Positions 1-8,822 of a stretch of DNA of 64,000 nt are shown piece after piece. Location: NCBI RefSeq assembly GCF_000756375.1, contig NZ_JNFD01000028.1, positions 1-64,000 on the forward strand. The letters run 5' to 3'. Position numbers and translations under genes: made by a program. Numbering within the stretch: the first letter of the stretch is position 1; every line of letters starts with the position of its first letter. The notes under the pieces were generated by a model that saw only the letters and a list, made by a program, of their open reading frames with translations, was not told the DNA's origin and did not search any database. The stretch comes from Sphingopyxis sp. LC81. Its GTDB lineage: Bacteria; Pseudomonadota; Alphaproteobacteria; Sphingomonadales; Sphingomonadaceae.

Positions 1-1106
1 AAGCCACTCGCAAGGCCGACGCCGCGGGTCACTGGCGCTTCTCGGCGCCGAAGAAATATGGCGGCAAGGACGGCAGCAACCTCTGGATGGCGGTGATCCG
101 CGAGCACTTCGCGGCGAAGGGGCTGGGGCTCCACAACGACCTTCAGAACGAGCACAGCATCGTCGGCAACTTCCCCTTCGTCGAGATGTTCGAGCAGTTC
201 GCGACGAGCGACGAGCAGAAGGCCGAGTTCATCCTCGGCGGGTTCGAGGGCAAGCGCCGCACCGCGTTCGGGCTCACCGAGCCCGACCATGGATCGGACG
301 CGACGCACATGGAAACGCGCGCCGTGCGCGAGACGCGCGACGGCGTCGACGGCTGGCGGATCGACGGGCGCAAGATGTGGATCACCGGCATGCACAGCGC
401 GACGCACTGCGCGACCTTCTGCCGCACGAGCGGCGACGACGGCGATGCGAAGGGCATCACCTGCCTGCTCGTCCCCACCGGCACGCCCGGCATGACGGTC
501 GACGAGTATCTGTGGACGTTCAACATGCCGACCGACCATCCAAGGATGACGTTCAGCGATGTGTGGGTGCCGGATAGCGCCAGATTAGGCCCCGAGGGCG
601 GCGCGCTCGCGATCGCGCAGAGCTTCGTCCACCAGAACCGCATCCGGCAGGCGGCGAGCTCGCTGGGCGCGGCGGTCTATTGCATCGAGGAGAGCGTCAA
701 ATACGCACGCCAGCGCAAGCCGTTCGGCGAGGCGCTCGCGAAGAACCAGGCGATCCAGTTCCCGCTCGTCGAGCTCGCGACGCAGGCCGAGATGCTGCGC
801 CTGCTGATCCGCAAGACCGCGTGGGACATGGACAACACGCCGCACAAGGAGGTCGAGCGCACCCTCTCCGACAAGGTCAGCATGTGCAACTACTGGGCGA
901 ACCGTCTCGTCTGCGAAGCCGCCGACCGCGCGATGCAGGTCCATGGCGGCATCGGCTACTCACGCCACAAGCCGTTCGAGCACATCTACCGCCACCACCG
1001 CCGATACCGCATCACCGAGGGCGCCGAAGAGATACAAATGCGAAAGGTCGCGGCTTACCTGTTCGGATATATGGGGCCGCGGCGCGAAACGATCGGGAAG
1101 CTGTGA
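1..1106 (+). CDS. Acyl-CoA dehydrogenase, 5'-truncated by window edge
   Basis: Flavoprotein that would desaturate an acyl-CoA at the alpha-beta bond and pass electrons to ETF. The frame is open from the left edge (first full codon at 3), so the N-terminal helical domain is partly missing; about 367 residues remain. Visible family motifs are the middle-domain 'TEPDHGSD', the C-terminal '[16 protein letters not shown]', the '[11 protein letters not shown]' flavin loop and the near-terminal '[10 protein letters not shown]'. An internal ATG at 87 is not a likely start, because conserved sequence continues upstream of it. The stop overlaps the GTG start of the leuC-like gene by 4 bp, so the two are probably co-translated. 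The substrate cannot be told from sequence; the island context suggests a branched or functionalised acyl-CoA. Confidence 0.9.
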   Translation, partial: ATRKADAAGHWRFSAPKKYGGKDGSNLWMAVIREHFAAKGLGLHNDLQNEHSIVGNFPFVEMFEQFATSDEQKAEFILGGFEGKRRTAFGLTEPDHGSDATHMETRAVRETRDGVDGWRIDGRKMWITGMHSATHCATFCRTSGDDGDAKGITCLLVPTGTPGMTVDEYLWTFNMPTDHPRMTFSDVWVPDSARLGPEGGALAIAQSFVHQNRIRQAASSLGAAVYCIEESVKYARQRKPFGEALAKNQAIQFPLVELATQAEMLRLLIRKTAWDMDNTPHKEVERTLSDKVSMCNYWANRLVCEAADRAMQVHGGIGYSRHKPFEHIYRHHRRYRITEGAEEIQMRKVAAYLFGYMGPRRETIGKL

Positions 1107-2515
1107 ACCGACCCCGCACGCTTTACGACAAGATATGGGATGCGCACGCCGTCGCCGAGGATGACGGCGAGACTTTGCTCTATATCGACCTGCACCTGCT
1201 GCACGAGGTGACCTCGCCGCAAGCCTTCGCCGGGCTGGCGGCGGCGGGGCGGGCGGTGCGGCGTCCCGAGCGCGCACTCGCCCTGTCCGATCATAATGTG
1301 CCCACCGCGGGGCAGGCGGCGGGCCCCGCCGGGGTCGCCGATGCCGAAGCGCGCGCGCAGCTCGAAGCGCTGGTCAGCAATACGCGCCATTTCGGGATCG
1401 AGAATTTCCCGATGGGCGATCCGCGCGGCGGGATCGTCCATGTCGTCGGGCCCGAACAGGGACGCTCGCAGCCGGGGATGACGATCGTTTGCGGCGACAG
1501 CCACACCTCGACGCATGGAGCGTTCGGGGCGCTGGCGTTCGGCATCGGCACGTCGGAGGTCGAGCATGTGCTGGCGACGCAGACGATCCGCCAGCGCCGG
1601 TCACGCAACATGCGCGTGACGGTCGACGGCCTGCTCGCGCCGCATGTCCATGCCAAGGATCTTGCGCTCCACCTGCTCGGCGTGATCGGCGTCGACGGGG
1701 CGGGAGGGCATGTCGTCGAATATGCCGGCGAAGCCGTGCGCGCGCTGTCGATGGAGGCCCGGATGACGCTGTGCAATCTCAGCATCGAAATGGGCGCGCG
1801 CGCAGGGCTGGTCGCGCCCGATGCGACGACCTTCGCCTATCTGGCGGGTCGGCCCGCGGCGCCGACAGGGAAGGCGTGGGACGTCGCGCGGGCGCGCTGG
1901 GCGGCCCTCGCAAGCGATGATGCGGCGATATTCGACCGCGAGCTCCGGGTCGACGCGCGCGATGTCCAGCCGATGGTGAGCTGGGGCACGAACCCGTCGC
2001 AGGTTGTCGCGATCGACGGGCTGGTTCCCGATCCGGCCGGGCTGCCGAGCGCCGAAGCGCGCGGAGCAGCTGAGCGGGCGCTTGCCTATATGGACCTCGA
2101 TCCCGGGGCGCCAATCGCCGGTCAGTGGCTCGACCGGGTGTTCATCGGCAGCTGCACCAACAGCCGGATCGAGGATTTGCGCGTCGTGGCAGAGGTCGTG
2201 CGCGGCCGCCGCGTCGCGCCACATGTTCGCGCGATGGTCGTGCCGGGCTCGGGGCTGGTCAAAAGACAGGCCGAGGAAGAGGGGATCGACCGCGTCCTGC
2301 GCGACGCGGGGTTCGACTGGCGCGAGCCCGGCTGTTCGATGTGCGTCGGCATGAACGCCGACCGACTGCAGCCCGGCGAGCGCTGTGCCGCGACGTCGAA
2401 CCGCAATTTCGAGAACCGGCAGGGACGTGGCGGGCGCACCCATTTGATGAGCCCGGCTCTCGCGGCGGCGAGTGCGATTGCGGGCTGCATCGCGGCGCCC
2501 GAAATGCCCGGCTAG
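1103..2515 (+). CDS. leuC: LeuC-type dehydratase large subunit (aconitase family)
   Basis: Large subunit of a 3-isopropylmalate-dehydratase-type enzyme, which isomerises a 2-hydroxy diacid by dehydration and rehydration on a 4Fe-4S cluster. It has 470 residues, normal for LeuC. The GTG at 1103 is chosen because the family N-terminus ('[12 protein letters not shown]') follows directly; it overlaps the preceding stop. Family motifs include '[20 protein letters not shown]' and the cluster cysteines in 'FIGSCTNSR' and 'GCSMCVGMN'. Unusually, its partner leuD lies downstream in convergent orientation rather than in an operon with it, and no leuA or leuB is nearby. Fused in frame with acyl-CoA metabolism genes, it may serve a catabolic 2-alkylmalate-type substrate rather than leucine synthesis; that is inference. 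Confidence 0.88.
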   Translation: MNRPRTLYDKIWDAHAVAEDDGETLLYIDLHLLHEVTSPQAFAGLAAAGRAVRRPERALALSDHNVPTAGQAAGPAGVADAEARAQLEALVSNTRHFGIENFPMGDPRGGIVHVVGPEQGRSQPGMTIVCGDSHTSTHGAFGALAFGIGTSEVEHVLATQTIRQRRSRNMRVTVDGLLAPHVHAKDLALHLLGVIGVDGAGGHVVEYAGEAVRALSMEARMTLCNLSIEMGARAGLVAPDATTFAYLAGRPAAPTGKAWDVARARWAALASDDAAIFDRELRVDARDVQPMVSWGTNPSQVVAIDGLVPDPAGLPSAEARGAAERALAYMDLDPGAPIAGQWLDRVFIGSCTNSRIEDLRVVAEVVRGRRVAPHVRAMVVPGSGLVKRQAEEEGIDRVLRDAGFDWREPGCSMCVGMNADRLQPGERCAATSNRNFENRQGRGGRTHLMSPALAAASAIAGCIAAPEMPG

Positions 2516-2524
2516 GGTCAGACT

Positions 2525-3109
2525 CTAGAGCGCGGCTTCGAACCGCGCGATCGCATCGGCGTGGCGCAGCGTGCGGGCGATGTCGTCGAGCCCCTCCATC
2601 AGGATCCGGCGATCATCGGGATCGATCGCGAAATCGATCACCTCGCCCGACGCGAGCCGTATCTGCTGTGCATCCAGATCGACCTCGACCGGCGCATATT
2701 GGGCAAGTGCGATTTCGTCGCGCAGCCGCGCGCATGTTGCGTCGGGCAGGCGGATCAGCAGCAGGCCATTCTTGCGGGCGTTACCGGCAAAGATATCGCC
2801 AAAGCTTGGCGCGATGACACAGCGAATACCGAAGTCGGTGAGCGCCCACACCGCATGCTCGCGCGACGACCCGCAGCCGAAATTGCGGTCGGCGACGACC
2901 ACCTGCGCACTACGGCATGTCGGCTGATTCAGGATGAAATCGCACCGTTCGCTTCCGTCCGACGCAAAGCGAAGCTCGCGAAACAGATGTTTGCCAAGCC
3001 CCGAGCGGGTCAGCGATTTCATATATTGCGCGGGGATGATCATGTCGGTGTCGACATTGGCGAGCGGCAGCGGGGCCGCAATCGCCTTCATCCGGGTAAA
3101 TTTTTGCAC
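2525..3109 (-). CDS. leuD: LeuD-type dehydratase small subunit
   Basis: Small (swivel-domain) subunit that closes the active site of the LeuC-type large subunit and sets substrate specificity. It has 194 residues, as expected. The GTG at 3109 gives the family start ('QKFTRMKAIAAPLPLANVDTD') and has a GGAGG ribosome site four bases upstream. Motifs seen are 'VDTDMIIPAQYM', 'DRNFGCGSSREHAVWAL' and 'FAGNARKNGLL'. It is transcribed toward leuC with only 9 bp between the stops. A perfect ACTTAG-N4-CTAAGT operator lies 13 bp upstream of its start, so it appears to belong to the MarR regulon of this island rather than to leucine control. Confidence 0.88.
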   Translation of the reverse strand: MQKFTRMKAIAAPLPLANVDTDMIIPAQYMKSLTRSGLGKHLFRELRFASDGSERCDFILNQPTCRSAQVVVADRNFGCGSSREHAVWALTDFGIRCVIAPSFGDIFAGNARKNGLLLIRLPDATCARLRDEIALAQYAPVEVDLDAQQIRLASGEVIDFAIDPDDRRILMEGLDDIARTLRHADAIARFEAAL

Positions 3110-3122
3110 ATCGCCTCCAGTA

Positions 3123-3138
3123 ACTTAGTATTCTAAGT
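3123..3138. promoter_or_regulatory. Putative MarR operator, site A (perfect palindrome)
   Basis: ACTTAGTATTCTAAGT has perfect 6-bp arms around a 4-bp centre. It lies between leuD (minus) and a MarR gene (plus), immediately upstream of the leuD start. The AT-rich block stands out from the GC-rich surroundings, and related sites recur at six other intergenic regions of this island. Confidence 0.7.
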
Positions 3139-3300
3139 AAATGGATCGGCCGATCTTGTCCAACATTATCGCGGGGTTGGAAGGGTGATACGGCGCAAGA
3201 TGGCGATGAAGACAGTTGCCGCGCGAATCTTCGCGTCCTAAGGTTCACGCTTGCGCGGGCCGGTGCCGGGCGCCGGGGATCGCGACAGGGGAGCAGGGTT

Positions 3301-3807
3301 TTGGCAAAGAAAACACAGGATTACCGGCATCCAGCCGAATATTATACCGATCCGGAAAACAGCATCGGCTATCTGGCGCGCGTCGTCTTCCGCTCCTTTT
3401 CGCGGCTGCTCGAGCGCCGCACGCTGACGCACGATGTATCGGCGGGGCAGTGGCGGTTCCTGCGCCAGCTATGGCGCGAGGACGGCATCACCCAGCGCGA
3501 ACTCAGCGAACGCGTCGGCATGCGCGAACCGACGACGGTCGTTGCGCTCAAGGGGCTAGAAAAGGCCGGGCTGATCACGCGCAAGAAGACCGCCGACGAC
3601 CGCCGCAAGACCTTCATTCACCTGACCCCGCACGCGAAAAAGCTCGAACTGATCCTCGCGCCGATGAACGCCGAGATTCACGAGATCGCGACCAAGGGCA
3701 TGACCGACGAGGAGGTCGAGGTGCTGCAGGGGTTGATGCGCCGCGTCATCGACAATCTCGGCGATGAAACGCGCAAGCTTGCGGTGCTGTCCGACATCAA
3801 GGCCTGA
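3301..3807 (+). CDS. MarR-family transcriptional regulator
   Basis: Winged-helix repressor of 168 residues, predicted cytoplasmic and dimeric. The DNA-binding part spans roughly residues 55-115: helix-turn-helix 'ITQRELSERVGMREPTTVVA' followed by the wing signature 'DDRRKTFIHLT'. Translation starts at a TTG preceded by a GGGGAGCAGG ribosome site; no better ATG is in frame. The gene is bracketed by two copies of the palindromic operator (3123-3138 and 3840-3853), which makes it the best candidate for the regulator of the island. MarR proteins in catabolic islands commonly respond to the acyl- or aryl-CoA intermediate; the effector here is unknown. Confidence 0.9.
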   Translation: MAKKTQDYRHPAEYYTDPENSIGYLARVVFRSFSRLLERRTLTHDVSAGQWRFLRQLWREDGITQRELSERVGMREPTTVVALKGLEKAGLITRKKTADDRRKTFIHLTPHAKKLELILAPMNAEIHEIATKGMTDEEVEVLQGLMRRVIDNLGDETRKLAVLSDIKA

Positions 3808-3839
3808 TCGCTTGCATTTGCCGCGCATCCGGACAATAG

Positions 3840-3853
3840 GTTAGTATTCTAAC
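3840..3853. promoter_or_regulatory. Putative MarR operator, site B
   Basis: GTTAGTATTCTAAC has perfect 5-bp arms with the same TATT centre as site A. It lies between the MarR gene and the flavin reductase gene, 20 bp upstream of the latter's ATG, in a position where bound repressor would block its promoter. Confidence 0.68.
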
Positions 3854-3873
3854 TATGTCGTCCGGGAGGGAAA

Positions 3874-4449
3874 ATGACCAGCATCGCCGTTATCGTCGGA
3901 AGCACGCGCGAGGGGTCTTTTAACCGCGCATTGGGCGAAGTCGCCGCGGCCAGCCTCGAAGCGCAGGGGGCAAGCGTGACGCGGGTCGATCTCGCAGCGT
4001 TCGACCTGCCGCTCTATTCGGCGGCGCTGGAGGCAAATGCCTTTCCGCCCGACGCGCTGAAGCTCAAGGCGCTGTTCGTCGCGCAGGACGGCCTGTTGTT
4101 CGTATCGCCCGAATATAATGGCTCGCTGTCGCCGCTGCTCAAGAATGCGATCGACTGGGCCTCGCGCCCGACCGGCGACGAAAACCTTGTCGCGCTGACC
4201 GCCTATCGCGGCAAGGCGGCGGCGATCATGTCGGCGTCGATCAGTCCGTTCGGCGGGCTCCGCGGGCTGATGCACCTCCGCCAGATATTGTCGACGATCC
4301 AGATGCTGGTGATTCCCGAACAGGTGCTGGTGCCGAACGCGCACGCCGCCTTTGCCGAGGATGGCAGCTTGAAGGAACCGCTGCCGGCGTCGCTGGTCGA
4401 AATGACCGCCGGACGGCTGATCGCGGTCGCGAAGGCGCTGTCGGCCTAG
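3874..4449 (+). CDS. NADPH-dependent FMN reductase family protein
   Basis: Flavodoxin-fold protein of 191 residues related to NADPH-dependent FMN and azo/quinone reductases. The N-terminal FMN phosphate loop is 'GSTREGSFNRAL' (residues about 9-20) and the second flavin loop is 'SPEYNGSLSPLLKNAIDW' (about 76-93), both typical. The start ATG has a GGGAGGG ribosome site. It sits directly downstream of operator B, so it should be co-regulated with the catabolic genes. It might supply reduced flavin to an oxygenase or reduce a quinoid or enone intermediate; the sequence does not decide between these. Confidence 0.85.
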   Translation: MTSIAVIVGSTREGSFNRALGEVAAASLEAQGASVTRVDLAAFDLPLYSAALEANAFPPDALKLKALFVAQDGLLFVSPEYNGSLSPLLKNAIDWASRPTGDENLVALTAYRGKAAAIMSASISPFGGLRGLMHLRQILSTIQMLVIPEQVLVPNAHAAFAEDGSLKEPLPASLVEMTAGRLIAVAKALSA

Positions 4450-4458
4450 GTCCTGACC

Positions 4459-4908
4459 CTAGCGGCGCGGGGCGGCGGCAGGGCGGTCGATATTGTCGCC
4501 CCAGTCGGCCTCGAGCGCCGCGAACAAGGCGTCGAACTTGTCCTGTCCCAGCTTGGTCGCGATTTGTGCAGTAAGCTCGTCCATCGAGCGCTGCGCGTCC
4601 TTGCGCATGCGCGCGCCGAGGTCGGTCAGCGACACGATCATGTGGCGGCGGTCGGCGGGGTCGACGTCCATCTGCACGATGCCGAGCTTCACCATCTGGT
4701 TGATCGTGCTGTGGATCGCCTGCCGCGATATGCCCAGATTGCGCGCGATGTCCGACGGGCGCACGATACCGCTGACGATATTCGTCATCACCATCGATTG
4801 CGGGCGGTTGACGTCGGGCCAGCCATGGTCGTGGAGCCGTGCCTGAAGCCCTTCGTCGAGCCAGCAGAAGCGCTGGAAAAGCGCGATGATAAGCTGGTTG
4901 GTGCGCAT
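4459..4908 (-). CDS. MarR-family transcriptional regulator (second)
   Basis: Winged-helix regulator of about 149 residues, counted from the ATG at 4908 (starting 'MRTNQLIIALFQRF'). The frame extends upstream to 5019, but those 37 residues are basic and Ser-rich and would read through operator C, so I do not use them. The recognition region is 'SDIARNLGISRQAIHSTINQ' and the wing contains 'DPADRRHMIVSLTDLG'. It is divergent from the CoA ligase at 5055, with operator C between them. It differs clearly from the MarR at 3301 and may sense another intermediate or act on the same sites. Confidence 0.85.
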   Translation of the reverse strand: MRTNQLIIALFQRFCWLDEGLQARLHDHGWPDVNRPQSMVMTNIVSGIVRPSDIARNLGISRQAIHSTINQMVKLGIVQMDVDPADRRHMIVSLTDLGARMRKDAQRSMDELTAQIATKLGQDKFDALFAALEADWGDNIDRPAAAPRR

Positions 4909-5010
4909 GGACGCGATGATATGCCCCTGTTGCCGGCGGGGTGCCGACGTCCGCAAGCTAGAAGAGCAGGACGAGCGAAGCAAGGCAGAGCGGCGTTGCA
5001 AAGGTAAAAT

Positions 5011-5026
5011 ACTTAGCATACTATCT
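5011..5026. promoter_or_regulatory. Putative MarR operator, site C
   Basis: ACTTAGCATACTATCT matches the left arm exactly and four of six bases of the right arm of the ACTTAG-N4-CTAAGT pattern. It lies in the divergent region between the second MarR gene and the CoA-ligase operon, 28 bp upstream of the ligase ATG. Confidence 0.6.
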
Positions 5027-5054
5027 ATTGTAACGAGAATGGAGAGAGAGTCGC

Positions 5055-6689
5055 ATGGACGGGTTGATGCAGAATGTGCCGCTGACGGTCGACCGGATCA
5101 TCGATCATGCGGCGAACTGGCACGGCGCGCGCGCGATCGTGTCGCGCGATGCCGAGGGGCGCGTCACCCGCTCGACCTGGGCCGACGTCCATGCCGATGC
5201 GAAGCGCGTCTCGAACGCGCTCGCCGCCGAAGGGATCAAGCCCGGCGACCGTGTTGCGACGATGGCGTGGAACGGCGCGCGGCACCTTGCCGCCTGGTAC
5301 GGCGCGGCGGGGATGGGGGTGGTGCTCCATACGCTCAATCCGCGGCTCTTTCCCGAACAGATCGCCTATATCGCGAACCACGCGGGCGATCGGTTGCTGA
5401 TCGCCGACCCGGCGACCGCAGAGTTGGTCGAGCAATTGCTGCCGCAGGTGCCGTCGATCGAGAAGGTGATCTTTTTCTGCGACGCTGCGTCGATGCCGCA
5501 AACCAGCTTTGCCGCGACCGCCTTCGACGACTGGATTGCCGGGCAACCCGCCGAATATGTCTGGGGCGGGTTCGACGAAAATGCCGCGTGCGGGCTTTGC
5601 TATACCAGCGGTACGACGGGGAATCCTAAGGGCGTGCTCTATTCGCACCGGTCGAACTATATTCACGCGCTGATGACCTTGCAGCGCGACGCGCTCGGCC
5701 TGTCGGCGCGCGACACCGTGCTGCTCGTCGTGCCCATGTATCATGCCAACGCGTGGGGCGTCGTCTATTCGGCGCCCGCGGTCGGCGCGAAACTGGTGCT
5801 CCCGGGTCAGCGGATGGACGGCGAAACGATCTATAATCTGATCGAAGAGGAGGGCGTTACTTATTCCGCCGCCGTGCCAACAGTGTGGCAGATGTTGCTG
5901 CAATATATGCAGGAAAATGGAAAGCGCTTCACGACTTTGGAGCGCGTAACGATCGGCGGGTCGGCGTGCCCCGAATCGATCATCCGCACCTTCCGCGACG
6001 ATTATGGCGTCGACGTCATCCAGGGCTGGGGCATGACCGAAACCTCGCCGCTCGGCACGGTGTCGGTGCCCAATGCCGCGGTCGCGGCCAAATCCGACGC
6101 CGAGCAGATGGCGTATAAGCTCAAGCAGGGCCGGCTGCTCTGCGGTCTCGACATGAAGCTCGTCGACGATGCGGGCAACCGCCTGCCGCACGACGGCAAG
6201 ACGCCGGGGCGGCTGATGGTCAAGGGGCCGACGATCGCGGGCGCCTATTATGGCGGCGAGGGCGGTGACGTGCTCGACGCCGAAGGCTTTTTCGACACCG
6301 GCGACGTCAGCACGATCGACGCCGAAGGCTATATGCAGATCACCGACCGCGCCAAGGATGTCGTGAAGTCGGGCGGCGAGTGGATCAGCTCGATCGAGAT
6401 CGAGAATATCGCGATGGGGCATGAGGCGGTCGCCAACGCCGCCGTTGTCGGGGTCGCGCATCCGAAGTGGGACGAGCGGCCGATCCTGCTCTGCCAGTTG
6501 AAGCCCGGCGTCAGCGCCTCCGCCGACGATCTCAAATCCTTTCTCGACGGCAAGATCGCCAAATGGTGGATGCCCGACGACGTGCTGTTCGTCGCGGATA
6601 TCCCGCTGGGGCCGACGGGCAAGATCGACAAGAAGGCGATCCGCGCGGGGCTGGAGGGCTATGAGCTGCCCTTCGAAGTCACCCGCTGA
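5055..6689 (+). CDS. AMP-forming acyl-CoA ligase
   Basis: Activates a carboxylic acid to its CoA thioester through an acyl-adenylate. It has 544 residues, usual for the fatty-acid/aryl CoA ligase family. Motifs in order: ATP-binding loop '[11 protein letters not shown]' (about 182-192), 'GWGMTETSP' (about 322-330), '[10 protein letters not shown]' with the ribose-binding Asp, and C-terminal '[12 protein letters not shown]' with the catalytic Lys. A GGAGAGAG ribosome site precedes the ATG. It is the first gene of a six-gene operon (5055-11726) with spacing of 23 bp or less, and the MarR-type operator C lies just upstream. It is the likely entry enzyme of the pathway. 'VPMYHANAW' resembles medium/long-chain ligases, but the chain cannot be assigned. 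Confidence 0.92.
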   Translation: MDGLMQNVPLTVDRIIDHAANWHGARAIVSRDAEGRVTRSTWADVHADAKRVSNALAAEGIKPGDRVATMAWNGARHLAAWYGAAGMGVVLHTLNPRLFPEQIAYIANHAGDRLLIADPATAELVEQLLPQVPSIEKVIFFCDAASMPQTSFAATAFDDWIAGQPAEYVWGGFDENAACGLCYTSGTTGNPKGVLYSHRSNYIHALMTLQRDALGLSARDTVLLVVPMYHANAWGVVYSAPAVGAKLVLPGQRMDGETIYNLIEEEGVTYSAAVPTVWQMLLQYMQENGKRFTTLERVTIGGSACPESIIRTFRDDYGVDVIQGWGMTETSPLGTVSVPNAAVAAKSDAEQMAYKLKQGRLLCGLDMKLVDDAGNRLPHDGKTPGRLMVKGPTIAGAYYGGEGGDVLDAEGFFDTGDVSTIDAEGYMQITDRAKDVVKSGGEWISSIEIENIAMGHEAVANAAVVGVAHPKWDERPILLCQLKPGVSASADDLKSFLDGKIAKWWMPDDVLFVADIPLGPTGKIDKKAIRAGLEGYELPFEVTR

Positions 6690-6712
6690 CATAATCATAA
6701 ACAGGAGAGACG

Positions 6713-7843
6713 ATGATGGACCCGAACGGGATCGAAGGACTGGACGCGCAATTCGTAGGGCTGGCGTCGCCGACCGCGCCGCGTATTCAGGCGGGCGGGC
6801 ATCCGTGCCAGGGCATCTATTGGACCGAGGCGGGCAAGCGGCCAAAGATCGCGATCATCGCCACCCATTATAATGTCGATTTCAAGGAACATTATATCGC
6901 GCCCTATTTCGCGCGGCAGGGTTTCGGCTTCCTCGGCTGGAACACGCGCTATCGCGGGTTCGAGGACCAGTTCCTGCTGGAACATGCGATCCTCGACATC
7001 GGCGTGGGCATGAAATGGCTGAAGGAAGTGGCGGGCGTCGAGCAGATCGTCATCCTCGGCAACTCGGGCGGCGGCTCGCTGATGGGCGCCTATCAGGCCG
7101 AAGCGATCGCGCCGACCTTGACCGATCGCCTGCCCTCGGTCGGGCAGGACGCGCTGGCGCAACTGATCAAGGGCGATCTCTATATCAGCTTCAACGCGCA
7201 CCAGGGGCGTCCCGAAGTGCTCACCGACTGGATGGACGCGTCGGTGATCGACGAGAATGATCCGACCCTCACCGACCCCGAGCTCGACCCGTTCAACCCC
7301 GACAACGGCCCGCCCTATTCGGACGAATTCATCGCGAAATATCGCGCCGGCCAGCGCGCGCGCAACCAGCGCATCACCGACTGGGCGAAGGCCGAGCTCG
7401 CACGGCTCAACGCGGCGGGCATTCCCGACCGCATCTTTCCGATGTTCCGGTGCTGGGGCGATATCCGCTGCGTCGATCCGGCGATCGACCCGTCGGACCG
7501 CAAGCCCAACTGGTGCTATCGCGGCGACCCCGCGACCGCGAACCGCACGCCGAGCATCGGGCGCGCGAACACGATCAAGACTTGGCTCAACATGTGGAGC
7601 CTCGAAACCTCGCCGTGCCAGGGGCAGCCGCACCTCGCCAAACACGACACGCCCGCGCTCGTCGTACAGGGCACCGCCGACACGGGCGTATTCCCGAGCG
7701 ACGCGCGCAAGATCTTCGATTTCCTCGGGAGCAGCGACAAGAAGCTCGAATTGATCCCCGGCGCACATTATTTCGAGGACTCGATCGAAGAACGACAGAA
7801 CGCCGCCGACCTCGTCGGCGCGTGGATTCGGGAGAAGCTGTGA
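6713..7843 (+). CDS. Alpha/beta-hydrolase-fold protein (376 aa)
   Basis: Predicted cytoplasmic alpha/beta hydrolase without a signal peptide. The nucleophile elbow is 'LGNSGGGS' with Ser118. A late 'VVQGTADTGVFPSDAR' holds the probable catalytic acid, and 'PGAHYFED' the catalytic His. The region between (about 170-270) is a long cap rich in Pro, Asn and charged residues, which suggests a specific substrate rather than a general esterase. Two ATGs (6713 and 6716) are possible; the first follows GGAGAG closely. It is the second gene of the ligase operon, ending one base before the kinase start. Because a CoA ligase precedes it, thioester or C-C bond hydrolysis are both possible. Confidence 0.85.
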   Translation: MMDPNGIEGLDAQFVGLASPTAPRIQAGGHPCQGIYWTEAGKRPKIAIIATHYNVDFKEHYIAPYFARQGFGFLGWNTRYRGFEDQFLLEHAILDIGVGMKWLKEVAGVEQIVILGNSGGGSLMGAYQAEAIAPTLTDRLPSVGQDALAQLIKGDLYISFNAHQGRPEVLTDWMDASVIDENDPTLTDPELDPFNPDNGPPYSDEFIAKYRAGQRARNQRITDWAKAELARLNAAGIPDRIFPMFRCWGDIRCVDPAIDPSDRKPNWCYRGDPATANRTPSIGRANTIKTWLNMWSLETSPCQGQPHLAKHDTPALVVQGTADTGVFPSDARKIFDFLGSSDKKLELIPGAHYFEDSIEERQNAADLVGAWIREKL

Positions 7844-7844
7844 C

Positions 7845-8822
7845 GTGACGGCCGACGCCGACATCATCGACGGATTGCGCGCCGCCGGGTTGGTGGGCGA
7901 GGGCGATGTCGTCCTCGAACCGCTGACCGGCGGCGTGTCATGCGACGTGTGGAAGGTCGAGACGCCGGCGGGGCCGATCGTCGTCAAGCGCCCGCTCGAA
8001 CAGCTCCGCGTCGCCGCCGAATGGCACGCGCCGATCGAGCGCGGCCAGAGCGAGGTGCGCTGGCTCCGGCGCGCGCGGGGGGTCGATGTGCGTTCGGCGC
8101 CCGAGGTGCTCGCCGAACTGCCCGGCTATGGCTTCGCGATGCGTTTCCTCCCCGATTGCCCGGTGTGGAAGGACGAACTGATGGCCGGGCGGGTCGACGT
8201 TGGTTTCGCCGCCGCTGTGGGCCGGGGGATTGTCGCTGTCCATACCGCGACAGCGAATAATCCGGGCGATCGCGATGCCTTTCCGAACGACGCGATGTTC
8301 CGCGCGCTGCGCGTCGATCCGTTCCTACTTTTCGTCGCCGAACATGACGCCGAGCTGGCGCCGGTCTTGCGGGCGCTCGCCGACGGCCTCTCGTCGCGCA
8401 AGATCGCGCTCGTCCACGGCGACGTCAGCCCCAAGAATATCCTCGTCAGCAGCGACGGCCCGGTGTTCCTCGATGCCGAATGCGCCGTTTATGGCGACCC
8501 GGCGTTCGACCTTGCCTTCTGCACGACGCATCTGCTGCTGAAGGCGGTGTGGTCGGGCGATGCCCGGATGAACGAAGCGGCGGGCGCCCTCGTTGCGGCC
8601 TATCGCACTGGCATAGACTGGGAGGATGCGGACGCAGTTCTGCTCCGCGCCGGACAACTCACCGCGGCGCTGCTCCTCGCGCGTGTCGAGGGCAAATCGC
8701 CCGCACCCTATCTCACCGACCCCGAACATAAGCGCGTCGTGCGCGATCAGGCGCGGGGGCTGATTGTCGCGCCGTCGCCGATCGACGTGCTCGTCGCCAA
8801 CTGGAAAAGGACTTTTGCATGA
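7845..8822 (+). CDS. APH-family phosphotransferase (small-molecule kinase)
   Basis: Kinase of the aminoglycoside/choline phosphotransferase fold, 325 residues, starting at GTG one base after the preceding stop. Visible motifs: N-lobe 'PIVVKRPLEQLR' with the ATP-binding Lys (about 48), catalytic loop 'LVHGDVSPKNIL' (about 189-200) with its Asp and Asn, and metal-binding 'VFLDAECAVYGDPAFDLAF', which replaces the usual DFG-like Asp motif. Antibiotic resistance is unlikely, because the gene overlaps an enolase paralogue by 4 bp and sits mid-operon in a catabolic cluster. Known metabolic relatives include LvaA of levulinate degradation, acting on a 4-hydroxyacyl-CoA. Another reading is a 2-hydroxyacid kinase feeding the enolase-like enzyme. 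Both are inference. Confidence 0.85.
   Translation: MTADADIIDGLRAAGLVGEGDVVLEPLTGGVSCDVWKVETPAGPIVVKRPLEQLRVAAEWHAPIERGQSEVRWLRRARGVDVRSAPEVLAELPGYGFAMRFLPDCPVWKDELMAGRVDVGFAAAVGRGIVAVHTATANNPGDRDAFPNDAMFRALRVDPFLLFVAEHDAELAPVLRALADGLSSRKIALVHGDVSPKNILVSSDGPVFLDAECAVYGDPAFDLAFCTTHLLLKAVWSGDARMNEAAGALVAAYRTGIDWEDADAVLLRAGQLTAALLLARVEGKSPAPYLTDPEHKRVVRDQARGLIVAPSPIDVLVANWKRTFA

Noticed and set aside
3808-3839. Possible small gene between MarR and the flavin reductase
   Set aside because: Only a short spacer with no start and ribosome site; the notable feature is operator B beside it.
5025-6845. 606-codon minus-strand open frame
   Set aside because: Antisense to the CoA ligase with all AMP-binding motifs; no domain recognisable in the minus frame.
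7845-8822. Aminoglycoside-resistance gene
   Set aside because: The APH fold is shared by metabolic kinases, and the gene overlaps an enolase paralogue in a catabolic operon.
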